Assembly: GCA_016788295.1 (NCBI GenBank)
Contig: JAEUSY010000025.1
Span: 1 to 64,000, forward strand
Direction of reading: 5' to 3'
Source of the DNA: Flavobacteriales bacterium
GTDB lineage: Bacteria > Bacteroidota > Bacteroidia > Flavobacteriales_F > PHOS-HE28
DNA: 64,000 bases
Below the pieces are notes generated by a model. That model was not told where the DNA came from. It saw only the letters and a program-made list of their open reading frames with translations, and did not search any database. Of the stretch, positions 25,716-35,000 are shown in pieces (within the stretch, counting starts at the first letter, position 1; every line of letters begins with the position of its first letter). Made by a program: the position numbers and the translations under genes.

Positions 25716-26327
25716 ATGCAGTCCACCAAGCGCCCGCCCGTATCCGTCTATGCCGAAATGACACCGAACCCGGCCACCATGCGGTTCGTTAGCAGCCGCC
25801 TGCTCATTCAGGATGGCCGCCTGCTCGAGTTCCGGACCCCGGAAGAGACCGAGAAGGTATCCCCACTGGCCGAGAAGGTGTTCAACCTGCCCTTCGTTAC
25901 GGGTGTCTTCATCAGCAGCAACTTCATTTCCGTTACACGGAACAACTCGGTGACCTGGGACCTGGTGCAATTGGAACTACGTGAGTATATCCAGGAGTTC
26001 CTGAACACTGATGGCCGCGTGGTGTACGAGGATGCTCCGGCACAAGCGCTGGCCGATGCGAACGAACGGGCCAGCACGCACGCCGATGCGAAGAACCCCG
26101 AGGACGAGAAGATCATCCGGGTGCTGGAGGAGTACATACGGCCCGCAGTGGAAGGGGACGGCGGGCACATCGCTTTCCGATCGTTCGAGGAAGGAGTGGT
26201 GACCGTTTCGTTGCGTGGCTCTTGCAGCGGTTGTCCCAGCAGCATGGTCACCTTGAAACAAGGCATTGAGAATCTGCTGAAACACGAAGTACCGGGGGTG
26301 CGCGAAGTGGTGGCCGAGGAACTATAG
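25716..26327 (+). CDS. NfuA-type iron-sulfur cluster scaffold protein
   Basis: A 203-residue two-domain protein. An N-terminal Nfu-type domain (about 10-100: VYAEMTPNPATMRFVSS, GVFISSNFISVTRN) is followed by the NifU C-terminal domain (about 130-200: IIRVLEEYIRPAVEGDGGHIAF). The cluster-binding CxxC is C170-C173 in LRGSCSGCPSSMVTLKQGIE. It assembles and transfers 4Fe-4S clusters in the cytoplasm. The gene is divergent from the metal-related genes and has its own -7 box at the start codon, so the mRNA may be leaderless. Confidence 0.93.
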   Translation: MQSTKRPPVSVYAEMTPNPATMRFVSSRLLIQDGRLLEFRTPEETEKVSPLAEKVFNLPFVTGVFISSNFISVTRNNSVTWDLVQLELREYIQEFLNTDGRVVYEDAPAQALADANERASTHADAKNPEDEKIIRVLEEYIRPAVEGDGGHIAFRSFEEGVVTVSLRGSCSGCPSSMVTLKQGIENLLKHEVPGVREVVAEEL

Positions 26328-26407
26328 AAGAAGATCGGTCCCAGGAAATTATCCGGGCACTTATGCGATCCAGCAGGCGCGTGCATCTTCTGTAAAAACA
26401 CACGAAC

Positions 26408-27136
26408 ATGCGACACGCTCGAATTACCCTGGTCACAGCGCTCCTGGCAGGAGCCCTGCACGCCAGCGCCCAGAACGTGGGCGAGATACATGGCAAGGTG
26501 CTGGATGCGAACGGAGCACCCCTCTTCATGGCGAACGTGGTGACCGAACGTGGCGATGCGTTGATCGGCACCACCACGGACGAACGGGGGCACTTCGTAC
26601 TGAAGCCCCTGGTGCCCGGAACCTACACGGTACGCATGTCCTACGTGGGCATGGCTACGGCCGAGATCACCGGTATACAAGTGAACCCGGACAAGATCAC
26701 TTTCCTGAAGGATGAACGACTGAAAGCCAACACGACCTTGATAGAGTTCGAGGTGGTTTGCCGCAGATGGGAGCAACCGTTGATCGATCCGGAGGAGCCG
26801 AGCAAGATCACGGTATTGGCGGCGCAGTTCGAGGACAGCCCAGTGCGCAAGAACCCGGTGGCCCTGATCGCAATAAGCTCACCCGACATCTACAAGGCCC
26901 CCAACAGCGACGACCTCTATTTCCGCGGATCCCGTTCCGATGCCATGGCGTATTTCGTTGACGGCGTGAAGGTGACCGGACAGCTGAAGGGCGTGCCCCC
27001 TGCATCCATCGCAAGCTTCACGATCTATACCGGCGGTCTTCCTGCCCGTTATGGCGATGTGACCGGTGGCGCGGTGGCCATTGAGACCAAGAGCTACTTC
27101 GACCTGTACATGCAACGACAAGCCGGCGTTCGTTAG
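26408..27136 (+). CDS. Plug-only TonB-receptor-like protein (no barrel)
   Basis: A 242-residue exported protein. It has a signal peptide (MRHARITLVTALLAGALHASAQ), a carboxypeptidase-like regulatory domain (25-105: GEIHGKVLDANGAPLFMANVV, GHFVLKPLVPGTYTVRMSYVGM) and a TonB-type plug (about 155-235: DLYFRGSRSDAMAYFVDGVKV, SFTIYTGGLPARYGDVTGGAVAIET). It then stops where the barrel would begin. The next gene, an ECF sigma factor, starts 10 bases later, so the shortening looks established rather than an edge effect. It may signal to the downstream sigma and TPR proteins, or be a decayed receptor. No barrel-coding remnant is seen downstream. Confidence 0.85.
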   Translation: MRHARITLVTALLAGALHASAQNVGEIHGKVLDANGAPLFMANVVTERGDALIGTTTDERGHFVLKPLVPGTYTVRMSYVGMATAEITGIQVNPDKITFLKDERLKANTTLIEFEVVCRRWEQPLIDPEEPSKITVLAAQFEDSPVRKNPVALIAISSPDIYKAPNSDDLYFRGSRSDAMAYFVDGVKVTGQLKGVPPASIASFTIYTGGLPARYGDVTGGAVAIETKSYFDLYMQRQAGVR

Positions 27137-27146
27137 ACCCACGACC

Positions 27147-27716
27147 ATGTTCCTGCGCCGAAAGCCCACTTCCGTGCGAACGGACGAAGAACTGGTGACC
27201 ATCCTACGGGGTGGCCACCAGTCGGCGTTGGGAGAGCTTTGGGACCGTTATGCACAACTACTGTTCGGGGTGTGCATGAAGTACCTGAAGGATACCGATC
27301 GCAGCAAGGACCTGGTGACCGAGCTGTTCACCGACCTGCCTGCGCTGCTCAGCAAACATGCGGTGGAACGCTTCAGGCCTTGGGTGCATACGGTCATGCG
27401 CAACCGTTGCCTGCTGGTGTTGCGTGGCGAGCGCCGTACGGACCATGTGGACGAGCAGGCCTTGGCGGACCAAGCACTGACCGAAGATGATGCCTTGCTC
27501 CGCGAACGCACGTTGGTGCAGCTCGAAGAGGCCATCGAAAAACTCAACCCCGATCAACGCACCTGCATCAGGTACTTCCACCTGGAACGGCACAGCTATC
27601 AGCGCACAGCGGAACTGACCGGACTTTCAATGGATCAAGTGCGCAGCCACCTGCAGAACGGACGGCGCAACCTCCGTCTCATCCTCCTCCACCATGCCCA
27701 CCAGAATGAACATTGA
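27147..27716 (+). CDS. ECF-type RNA polymerase sigma factor
   Basis: A 189-residue sigma-70 family protein. Region 2 spans about 15-85 (EELVTILRGGHQSALGELWDRY, FRPWVHTVMRNRCLLVLRG). Region 4 with its helix-turn-helix spans about 125-180 (IRYFHLERHSYQRTAELTGLSMDQVRSHLQNGRRNL). No region 3 is visible, as in ECF factors. The ATG at 27147 follows the plug-only gene by 10 bases. The 3' end overlaps the next gene by 23 bases, the usual arrangement for a sigma factor and its membrane regulator. Target promoters are unknown. Confidence 0.9.
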   Translation: MFLRRKPTSVRTDEELVTILRGGHQSALGELWDRYAQLLFGVCMKYLKDTDRSKDLVTELFTDLPALLSKHAVERFRPWVHTVMRNRCLLVLRGERRTDHVDEQALADQALTEDDALLRERTLVQLEEAIEKLNPDQRTCIRYFHLERHSYQRTAELTGLSMDQVRSHLQNGRRNLRLILLHHAHQNEH

Positions 27717-28785
27717 CCCCTTCGCCCCGCACGAAGCGCCAACAGCTGTACAGCTGATCGCTTATGTGGAAGGAAGGCTCACGCCCGCCGAAGAGCACCA
27801 GGTGGAACTTGCCATGGAGGCAGACCCCTTTGTCCGCGAGACTGTGGAAGGACTGCGCATGCCCGGCGCGATCGAGGCCGCTGCCCGGATGGAGCGTCCG
27901 CGACCAACCGGCGGAAGTATCGGTTGGATGCCATGGGCAGTGGGTGGAACGATCCTGGCCGGAGTGGTGGCGATCTACTTTTTCCAAGGGGATGCTGTAA
28001 AGACGAGCGACCCTGCGCAGATCGTTTCAACTGCTACACCACAACAGGCCGAGCTCTCGGCCAACGAACTGGCCGATCTGCCGTTGGAGGAAGCCGAGAT
28101 CGCCGCGGCCATTGAACTGCCATTGACCCAACAGATCGGAAGACCGGAAGACCCGCCGCAACCCAGCGAAACGCCCGTGGTTCGCGATGCACCCGTGGAC
28201 CGATTGGAGGAACGGGGCACGCGCATCATTACACCGACACCAGCCCCTACTGTGAGCCCTGCACGTCCAGCTCGCACATCGGTGCAGCTGCTCTATCTGC
28301 ACGACCTGAAGCTGGTGCACCCGAAAGAACTCTACGCACGCGACCCGGTAATGGAACTGGGCAATAGCGGCGTGGATGCCAGCTACGGCGATCGTGGTCA
28401 ACAACAGACCGACCGGAACGCCATCCGGAACATGACCTACACCTCTTACATGGACGAGGCTCTTGGCCGTTTCGCACGAAACGACAATCGGGGTTGTCTC
28501 GAAGAGCTGCGCTTCCTCATGGACCAGTATCCCGATGATGTGAACGCGCAGTTCTATGCAGGTCTGTGCTGCTACAACCTGGGCCTGTATAAACGGGCGC
28601 GGCATTTTCTTCATCAGGCTGCGGTACACAGCGTGGATGTTTTCCACGAAGAAGCCATCTGGTATCACGCGCTCACACTGCAGCGCTTGGGCGAACTGGA
28701 TGCCGCCACTGAGGCCTTCTCGCGCATTGCAGCAGGAGGAGGCTTCTATGCCGAGCGGGCCCGCGAACTGGGAGGCCTTAAATGA
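27694..28785 (+). CDS. Single-pass membrane protein with TPR domain, candidate anti-sigma partner
   Basis: A 363-residue protein. A short N-terminal cytoplasmic segment (AVQLIAYVEGRLTPAEEHQVE) resembles the helical part of anti-sigma domains but lacks a clear zinc-binding His/Cys set. One membrane span lies at about 78-97 (WMPWAVGGTILAGVVAIYFF). An acidic, Pro-rich linker follows (about 100-205), then a C-terminal TPR-like region (about 250-360: MDEALGRFARNDNRGCLEELRFLMDQYPDD, YNLGLYKRARHFLHQA). It overlaps the sigma gene by 23 bases, so translational coupling and direct regulation are likely. ATG 27706 is an alternative start. Confidence 0.75.
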   Translation: MPTRMNIDPFAPHEAPTAVQLIAYVEGRLTPAEEHQVELAMEADPFVRETVEGLRMPGAIEAAARMERPRPTGGSIGWMPWAVGGTILAGVVAIYFFQGDAVKTSDPAQIVSTATPQQAELSANELADLPLEEAEIAAAIELPLTQQIGRPEDPPQPSETPVVRDAPVDRLEERGTRIITPTPAPTVSPARPARTSVQLLYLHDLKLVHPKELYARDPVMELGNSGVDASYGDRGQQQTDRNAIRNMTYTSYMDEALGRFARNDNRGCLEELRFLMDQYPDDVNAQFYAGLCCYNLGLYKRARHFLHQAAVHSVDVFHEEAIWYHALTLQRLGELDAATEAFSRIAAGGGFYAERARELGGLK

Positions 28786-28850
28786 CGAACGGGCCGAAGG
28801 CTTGCGCCTCGACCCGTCCGTCCCCCTTGGTCCCTACCCTAACTGCTTCA

Positions 28851-31046
28851 TCAGAGCCCAAGCACCTTGAACTCGGTACGCCGGTTCTGCTGGTGCTCGT
28901 CCTCACTGCATTTCTCGCATACGCACTGTGTCACGGGCTTGCTTTCGCCGTAGCCCTTGCCCACGATGCGGTCGCGACCGATCCCTTTCGATACGATGTA
29001 GTCCACCGCGCTCTTGGCACGCTTGTCCGAGAGCGAACGGTTGTAGGCGTCCTTACCGCGGCAATCGGTGTGTGAGCTCAGCTCGATGCGCACGGTGGGG
29101 TTGTCCATCAGCGTGGCCACCAGCTTATCCAGTTCCATAGCTGCATCCGGGCGGATGTCCGACTTGTTATAGTCGTAGAAGATGTTATCCAAGCGCACCA
29201 CTTGGTTCACCTTCAGCGGGAAGAGCTTGAAGTCGTTGCGGATAAGCGAGTTGGGATTCCCCTTGGTGGTCACTTTCACGCTCTGCTTAAAGAAGCCTTC
29301 CTTATCTGCCATGATGCGGTAGTCCTTGCCCGTCTCCAATGGGAACTGATAGCGCCCGCTGGCGTCTGTTGTGATGCGGGTAAGTTCAATACCATTGCCA
29401 TCCGTCAGCACCACCGAAGCATCTGCCAAGGGCTCATTGGTCTCGCCGTGGTATACGATGCCCTCGGCCAGGTAGTCGTACTTCTCCAGTTCGACCACGA
29501 TATTCTCCAAGGGATCCACATCGGTCACTACGGTTATTTCCCGTTGGTAATAACCATTGGCCACCGCAGAAAGCAGATAGCGCTGGTGATACTCGGCTTC
29601 CATGCGGAACCGTCCGCCAGGCTCGGTCTCCAACTTGTAGCGGTCCACAAAACCGCCTTGGCCGTTCTTGAGAACGATGTTGGCGTTCTCGATGGGTTGA
29701 CGCGTGGCCTTGTCGATAACGACACCTGCGAGGTAGATCATCTGCGGACGCACCGTGCATCCATAGATATCATCACTGCCCTTGCCACCTGGCCGATCGC
29801 TGGCGAAGAAACCGGTGGTGTCATTGGTAAGCACCAGTCCATGATCATTGAACCGGGTGTTCATGGGATAACCCAAGTTGAACACGGTACCAGGTCCGGC
29901 AGCAGTAAGCCGCGATCGGAAAATGTCATAACCGCCGAGACCGGTGTGTCCGGTACTACTGAAGTAGAGCGTGCTATCGCGGCCTACGTATGGGAACATC
30001 TCGTTGCTCGGAGTATTCACCTTCGGGCCGAGATTCTGGGGCGCACCCCATTGTGTACCCAGTTTATCACAGAACCAAATATCCGTTCCGCCTTCGCCAC
30101 CCGGTCGGTCGCTCACGAAATACAATCGGAGGCCATCAGGGGTCACATATGGATGACCCAGGTTGTACTGTGCATCATTGTGTTCGAAGGGTACCAGATT
30201 GCCCCACTCAGGCTGGCCGAACTCGCCGGTGACCACATCGGCATAGTAGATGCCCATGGTCAGCTCTCCTCTGTCGTTCTTGGACAATACGCCGTAATAG
30301 TCATTGTTGCGCGTGAAGTACAAGCGCTTGGCCAATGAATCATAGGCAACAGTGCCATCGTGGTGGCGGCTGTTCAACTCCTTGCGCATCACCATGGGGT
30401 CCTCCACCGTCTCGCCTTTCAGCAGTGCACTATACAGGTTGAGGTAAGGCTCGTGGTCCCAGGCATAGGTGCGGGTACCTCCCACACCCTCGCCTCTTGC
30501 GCTGGAGAACAGGAGCAGGTCGTTCATGACCGTCATGCCCATATCCGCCATGGACGAATTGATGGGTACGGACCTCACAGATGCGCTCGTGCTATCCCGC
30601 AACAAGCGATCAAAGAGGCCCGGGTAGCTCACGTATGCCTTGGCCCTTGCATCATCAGGACGCTGCGAGAGGTAATTGCCATACCATTCGATCGCGGTCG
30701 TATAGTTCCCGTTGGCTCGAAGCAGGTCCGCATAGGCCAGCATGTCATCGGGTGTTTGTGCTCCCGTCGCCATGAGCTTGGTATAGGTCTTTTCGGCCTC
30801 CACGGGTTTACCCAGCTTACGGTAGGCCAGCGCAAGGCGACGAAGGTCCTGTGGCGAGGCTTTGCCCTTGGCACTAAGGTCCTCATATATGGAAGCCACC
30901 TTGGCATAATCGAACACCTCGCTGTAGCGGTCGGCCATGCGGGTCTTCAGTTTTTGGGCCTGCGCGGTCAAGGCGCCCATCAAGGCCACAAATAGCAACA
31001 CAGCGGTGGCAAAGCGTTGCATCGGGTTCTTCTTGGCGTGCATCAT
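28851..31046 (-). CDS. PorE-like OmpA-family protein (TPR, propeller, CRD, OmpA)
   Basis: A 731-residue periplasmic/outer-membrane protein with the domain order known for T9SS protein PorE: signal peptide (QRFATAVLLFVALMGALTAQAQ); TPR helices (40-140); PD40/WD-like beta-propeller (about 150-430, with repeated LYFVSDRPGGEGGTDIW and LYFSSTGHTGLGGYDIF); carboxypeptidase-like regulatory folds (about 440-620, LAGVVIDKATRQPIENANIV); OmpA peptidoglycan-binding domain (about 620-731, NIFYDYNKSDIRPDA, IELSSHTDCRGKD, KRAKSAVDYI). It carries a Cys insertion near the end (QCVCEKCSE). It begins 3 bases after the PorP/SprF-like gene stop. It probably anchors the adhesin secretion complex to peptidoglycan. 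It may be a locus-specific paralogue rather than the housekeeping PorE. Confidence 0.88.
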   Translation of the reverse strand: MMHAKKNPMQRFATAVLLFVALMGALTAQAQKLKTRMADRYSEVFDYAKVASIYEDLSAKGKASPQDLRRLALAYRKLGKPVEAEKTYTKLMATGAQTPDDMLAYADLLRANGNYTTAIEWYGNYLSQRPDDARAKAYVSYPGLFDRLLRDSTSASVRSVPINSSMADMGMTVMNDLLLFSSARGEGVGGTRTYAWDHEPYLNLYSALLKGETVEDPMVMRKELNSRHHDGTVAYDSLAKRLYFTRNNDYYGVLSKNDRGELTMGIYYADVVTGEFGQPEWGNLVPFEHNDAQYNLGHPYVTPDGLRLYFVSDRPGGEGGTDIWFCDKLGTQWGAPQNLGPKVNTPSNEMFPYVGRDSTLYFSSTGHTGLGGYDIFRSRLTAAGPGTVFNLGYPMNTRFNDHGLVLTNDTTGFFASDRPGGKGSDDIYGCTVRPQMIYLAGVVIDKATRQPIENANIVLKNGQGGFVDRYKLETEPGGRFRMEAEYHQRYLLSAVANGYYQREITVVTDVDPLENIVVELEKYDYLAEGIVYHGETNEPLADASVVLTDGNGIELTRITTDASGRYQFPLETGKDYRIMADKEGFFKQSVKVTTKGNPNSLIRNDFKLFPLKVNQVVRLDNIFYDYNKSDIRPDAAMELDKLVATLMDNPTVRIELSSHTDCRGKDAYNRSLSDKRAKSAVDYIVSKGIGRDRIVGKGYGESKPVTQCVCEKCSEDEHQQNRRTEFKVLGL

Positions 31047-31049
31047 TGA

Positions 31050-32015
31050 TCAGAAGTAACGCGGTGAACGAACGCCTTTCACTTTATTGCCGAACTCGAA
31101 GCCGACCATGATCTCGTGCGACCCTCCGCTATAATTGTTCAGGATGGACAATGGGTAGTCGTACGCATAGCCGATGGACAGGTCATTGGTGATGAGGTAT
31201 TGGGCAAGCACACCCACAGCATCATCGTAGCGGTACATGGCACCCAACCAGAACTTCTCATAGAAGAGGAAATTGGCGCTCAGATCGAAGCTCAACGGCG
31301 CTCCCTCAACGGCCTTCAACAGGAATGTGGGCTTGAACTTGTGGTAGGTGCCCATATCGAACACATAGCCACCACTCAGGAAAAAGTGCGCGCGTTGGCC
31401 CGGCTCGGAGATGAAGGAGAGCGAATCCGTCTCGAAGAACTGTGTGCGCAGCATCTTCGGTGTACTGACGCCGATGTAGTAGCGATCGCTGTAGTACATC
31501 ACACCGAAACCGAACTGTGGATCCAACTTGGAGTTCACATTCTGCTGGAATACCTGATCACCTGCTTGCTGCGGATTGAGGCTTTGGAAATTGCCTTGCA
31601 AGAGGTTAAGGCCACCTTTCAGGCCAAAGGACAATTTCGCATCTCCCATGAAGATCCTATATGCCACATCGGCCATGAAGGAATACTGGGTGATGGGACC
31701 GTGACTGTCGCGGAACAGGCTTCCGCCCACGGCCAGGCTTTCATGCCATAGGGGGCTATGAATGGTCAGCGTCTGCGTGGTAGGCGCTCCCTCGAAGCCC
31801 ACCCACTGGTGGCGGCTCAGACCCTTAAGACTTACGCGTTCGGAACTTCCCGCGTAGGCCGGGTTCAGCGCGAGCATGTTGAACATGTACTGGGTGAACT
31901 GCGGGTCCTGCTGAGCCATAAGCGAGGTGCCCAGGCATAGGGCGAACGCCGCGCCCATCCATCGTTTGGCCGTCCGTTGCATCGGCTTGTGGTGTTGCGT
32001 GCTGTTGGTGCTCAT
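31050..32015 (-). CDS. PorP/SprF-family type IX secretion outer-membrane protein
   Basis: A 321-residue outer-membrane barrel of the PorP/SprF family. The signal sequence (AAFALCLGTSLMAQ) is followed by the diagnostic opening QDPQFTQYMFNMLALNPAYAGS. Then come LSRHQWVGFEGAPTTQTLTIHSPL, FGLKGGLNLLQGNF, FGFGVMYYSDRYYIGVSTPKM and DLSIGYAYDYPLSILNNYSGGSHEIMVGF. SprF-type proteins are needed to secrete or attach cognate giant adhesins with type B sorting domains. Its ATG overlaps the stop of the giant adhesin gene (ATGA), which points to a dedicated pair. ATG 31982 is an alternative start. Confidence 0.93.
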   Translation of the reverse strand: MSTNSTQHHKPMQRTAKRWMGAAFALCLGTSLMAQQDPQFTQYMFNMLALNPAYAGSSERVSLKGLSRHQWVGFEGAPTTQTLTIHSPLWHESLAVGGSLFRDSHGPITQYSFMADVAYRIFMGDAKLSFGLKGGLNLLQGNFQSLNPQQAGDQVFQQNVNSKLDPQFGFGVMYYSDRYYIGVSTPKMLRTQFFETDSLSFISEPGQRAHFFLSGGYVFDMGTYHKFKPTFLLKAVEGAPLSFDLSANFLFYEKFWLGAMYRYDDAVGVLAQYLITNDLSIGYAYDYPLSILNNYSGGSHEIMVGFEFGNKVKGVRSPRYF

Positions 32016-35000
32016 CGGCGCAGGTAGATGAAGCCGGTACGGGCATCGCTGCCGTCACCGAGGTCAAGGACATAGTAGTAGGTGGACTCTGGCAGTGTCT
32101 CACCGTATGCAGTGCCGAACTGGCTCGTGCCATCCCACTGGTTCCGGTAAGGGCTTGCTTCGTAGACCTTGTTGCCCCAGCGATTGAAGATGGTGATGCG
32201 GTTGTTCGGATAGGTCTCGATGTTGGTGATCACCAGCACATCGTTCACGCCATCACCATTGGGCGAGAAGGCATCCGGGACCTTCACCGTTACGCAATCC
32301 TTGATGCGCACCATCATGGTGTCAGCAGTTGGCCCACAGGGAGAACCCACAGGGAACGGACCATTGTTCACGGTCCAGATGAACGCGTATTCCGTAGTGG
32401 GCAGCTGTATAAGTTGGAAGCCATCTACATCGCTCTCAGCATTGTTCGGCTGCGAGACAATTGCGTTGCCTCCAGAAGGATTCAACACGGACCACACACC
32501 CGTGGCGGTGGAGAAAACCGCTTCTGCATTGAGCTCGGTGGACCGGACGTCCTGACAGAACTCCTGGTCGGGACCGGCATTCGCTGGAGGCACAGCGCTA
32601 TTGTATACCGTGAGGCTGACAACATCGCTGGTACTTCCGCATGGGCCATTGTCAATGGTCCACTGGAAGCGGTTCTCACCGATGCCAAGACCCGTGATCA
32701 CCGTGAAGGGGTTCGTCGGATCCGCTATGGTACCCGAACCGCTGAGCAGCGTCCATTGGCCCACGCCCGGTGCCACTGGCGAGCTGGCGAACATGGTGAC
32801 CGTGCCCGTCACCGGCGAGCAGAAGTCCTGGTCGGGGCCAGCGAGCGCAACAGCACCACCATTGTCGAACACGTTGATGGTGACCTCATCGGTGGTGACC
32901 GGGCCACACGGTCCGTTGTCCACCTGCCATTGCAGCGTAACACTGCCCACACCAAGTCCGCTCAACGTGGCCGTGGGACTGTTGGGGTCGCTTAGTGTGC
33001 CGGTACCGTTCACGAAGACCCAAGTACCCACCGCGGGGAAGGTGACCGCACTACCTTGGAGCGTAACACTGTTCGTAGGCGTGCAGATCTGTTGATCGGC
33101 ACCCGCATTGGCAGCAGGCTGGTTCTCGTTGAATAGCGTGATCACAACATCATCTTCCGTGTCACCACAGGGACCGTTGACGATGGTCCAACGGAACACA
33201 TTGGTACCGATGGAGAGTCCGGAAACCGTGGTCGTAGGATCGTTGGTGTCAGCAAAGGTGCCGGTGCCTGAGATCACTGTCCATGATCCGGTAGCGGGGA
33301 ACACCACTGCGTTGCCTGCAAGCGAGGTGCTGGTGTTGGGTGTGCACAGCTCTTGATCAGGGCCTGCGTTGGCCACTTCGCTCTCGCCATCGAAGATGAA
33401 TACACTAATGGTGTCGCTGGTGGAACCACAAGCGCCATTGTCGATGGTCCACAGGAAGTCGTGCTGACCAACACCGAGGCCGAAGACAGCCGTGTTCGGG
33501 TCGGTGGGGTCGGCCAACGTACCGGTACCGCTCAACGATGTCCACAGGCCAGTGGCCGGGAAGGTGGGATCGTTGGCCACCAGCACTGCGCTATTGGCGG
33601 GAGTACACCAACTGATGTCATTACCGGCCGCAGCAGGCGTGGCCTCACCATCATAGACGAACACACGCACGGTGTCCTGGCTGGGGGGACCGAATCCGCA
33701 GTTGCCGTTGTAGATGGTCCAGATGAACTCATTGATACCGATGGCGAGATCGGTGATCTGCGTGTTGGCGTCGTTCGGGCTCACGATCGTACCCGAACCG
33801 CTCAGAAGGGTCCACGTTCCAATGCCCGGGATCTCCGGAGAGTTGCCTTCCATGAAGGTCTCCGTGGTGGGCGTACAAAGCTGCTGGTCGGGTCCTGCAT
33901 CCGCCAATGGTGCGCTCGGGTTATACACCCTTACGGTCACTGTATCGGTAAGGATACCGTTGTTCGGGCAGGGGAACCAATCGAGTGTCCAAACGAAGGT
34001 GTTCACACCCTGAGAGAGGCCCGACACCACCGTGGTGGGATCGTTCGGATCGGCGAACACACCGGTACCTGCGATGACCGACCACGTGCCCACGCCTGGG
34101 GCAATGGGTTGTTCGCCCTGTAGCTGTACCTGCGTTATCGGCAGGCAGGACTCCAGGTCCGGTCCAGCGATGGCAGGCGTGGTGGAGTCTCCGTAGAGCG
34201 TAATGGTCACCAGGTCGAACGTGGGTGTAAGCTCGCAGGCCCCGTTATCCACTTCCCATTGGAAAACGTTCACTCCGATGGCCAAGCCCTCGATCAGCGT
34301 ACCGGGGTCGTTGGCGTTCACCGGGGTGCCTGCGCCACTGATCAGTGTCCATGTACCAACGGCAGGGAAGATCACTTGGCTACCTGCCATGAACACACTG
34401 TCCTGCGGCATGCACAACTCCTGGTCCAAACCTGCGTTCGCGATCGGGTTGTCCGGATCGAAGACGAAGATGCTCACCTCATCATCGGTGGTCACGCACG
34501 CACCACCTGTGAGGGTCCATCGGAAGATGTTCTCGCCAATTGTAAGACCGCTCACCGCAGTGGTGGGGCTAAAGGGATCAGCGATAACGCCAGTGCCCTG
34601 GGCCAATGTCCACACGCCAATGGCTGCACCCACGGGTGCGTTACCGGTCAAGGTCGCCGTGTCGTCGGGCGAGCAAAGCTCTTGGTCCGCTCCTGCATCT
34701 GCGGGCGGCGCATCGGCATCGAACAGGACGATGGTCACCTGATCGGTGGTGAGGCTGTTGGCGCAACCGTCACCGTTATCCACGGTCCACTCGAACACGT
34801 TCGTACCAACACCAAGGTCGGTTATCGAAGTGGCAGGATCGTTCGGGTCGGTGATGGTGCCTTGGCCTGAGATCAGCGTCCAGGTACCCACTGCCGGGAA
34901 GGTGGTACTGCTTCCGGCCATGGTGGCGCTGGTGATGGGCGTACACACCTCTTGGTCCGGGCCTGCGTCAGCATCGGGGTTGTTCACATCGAACACGAAG

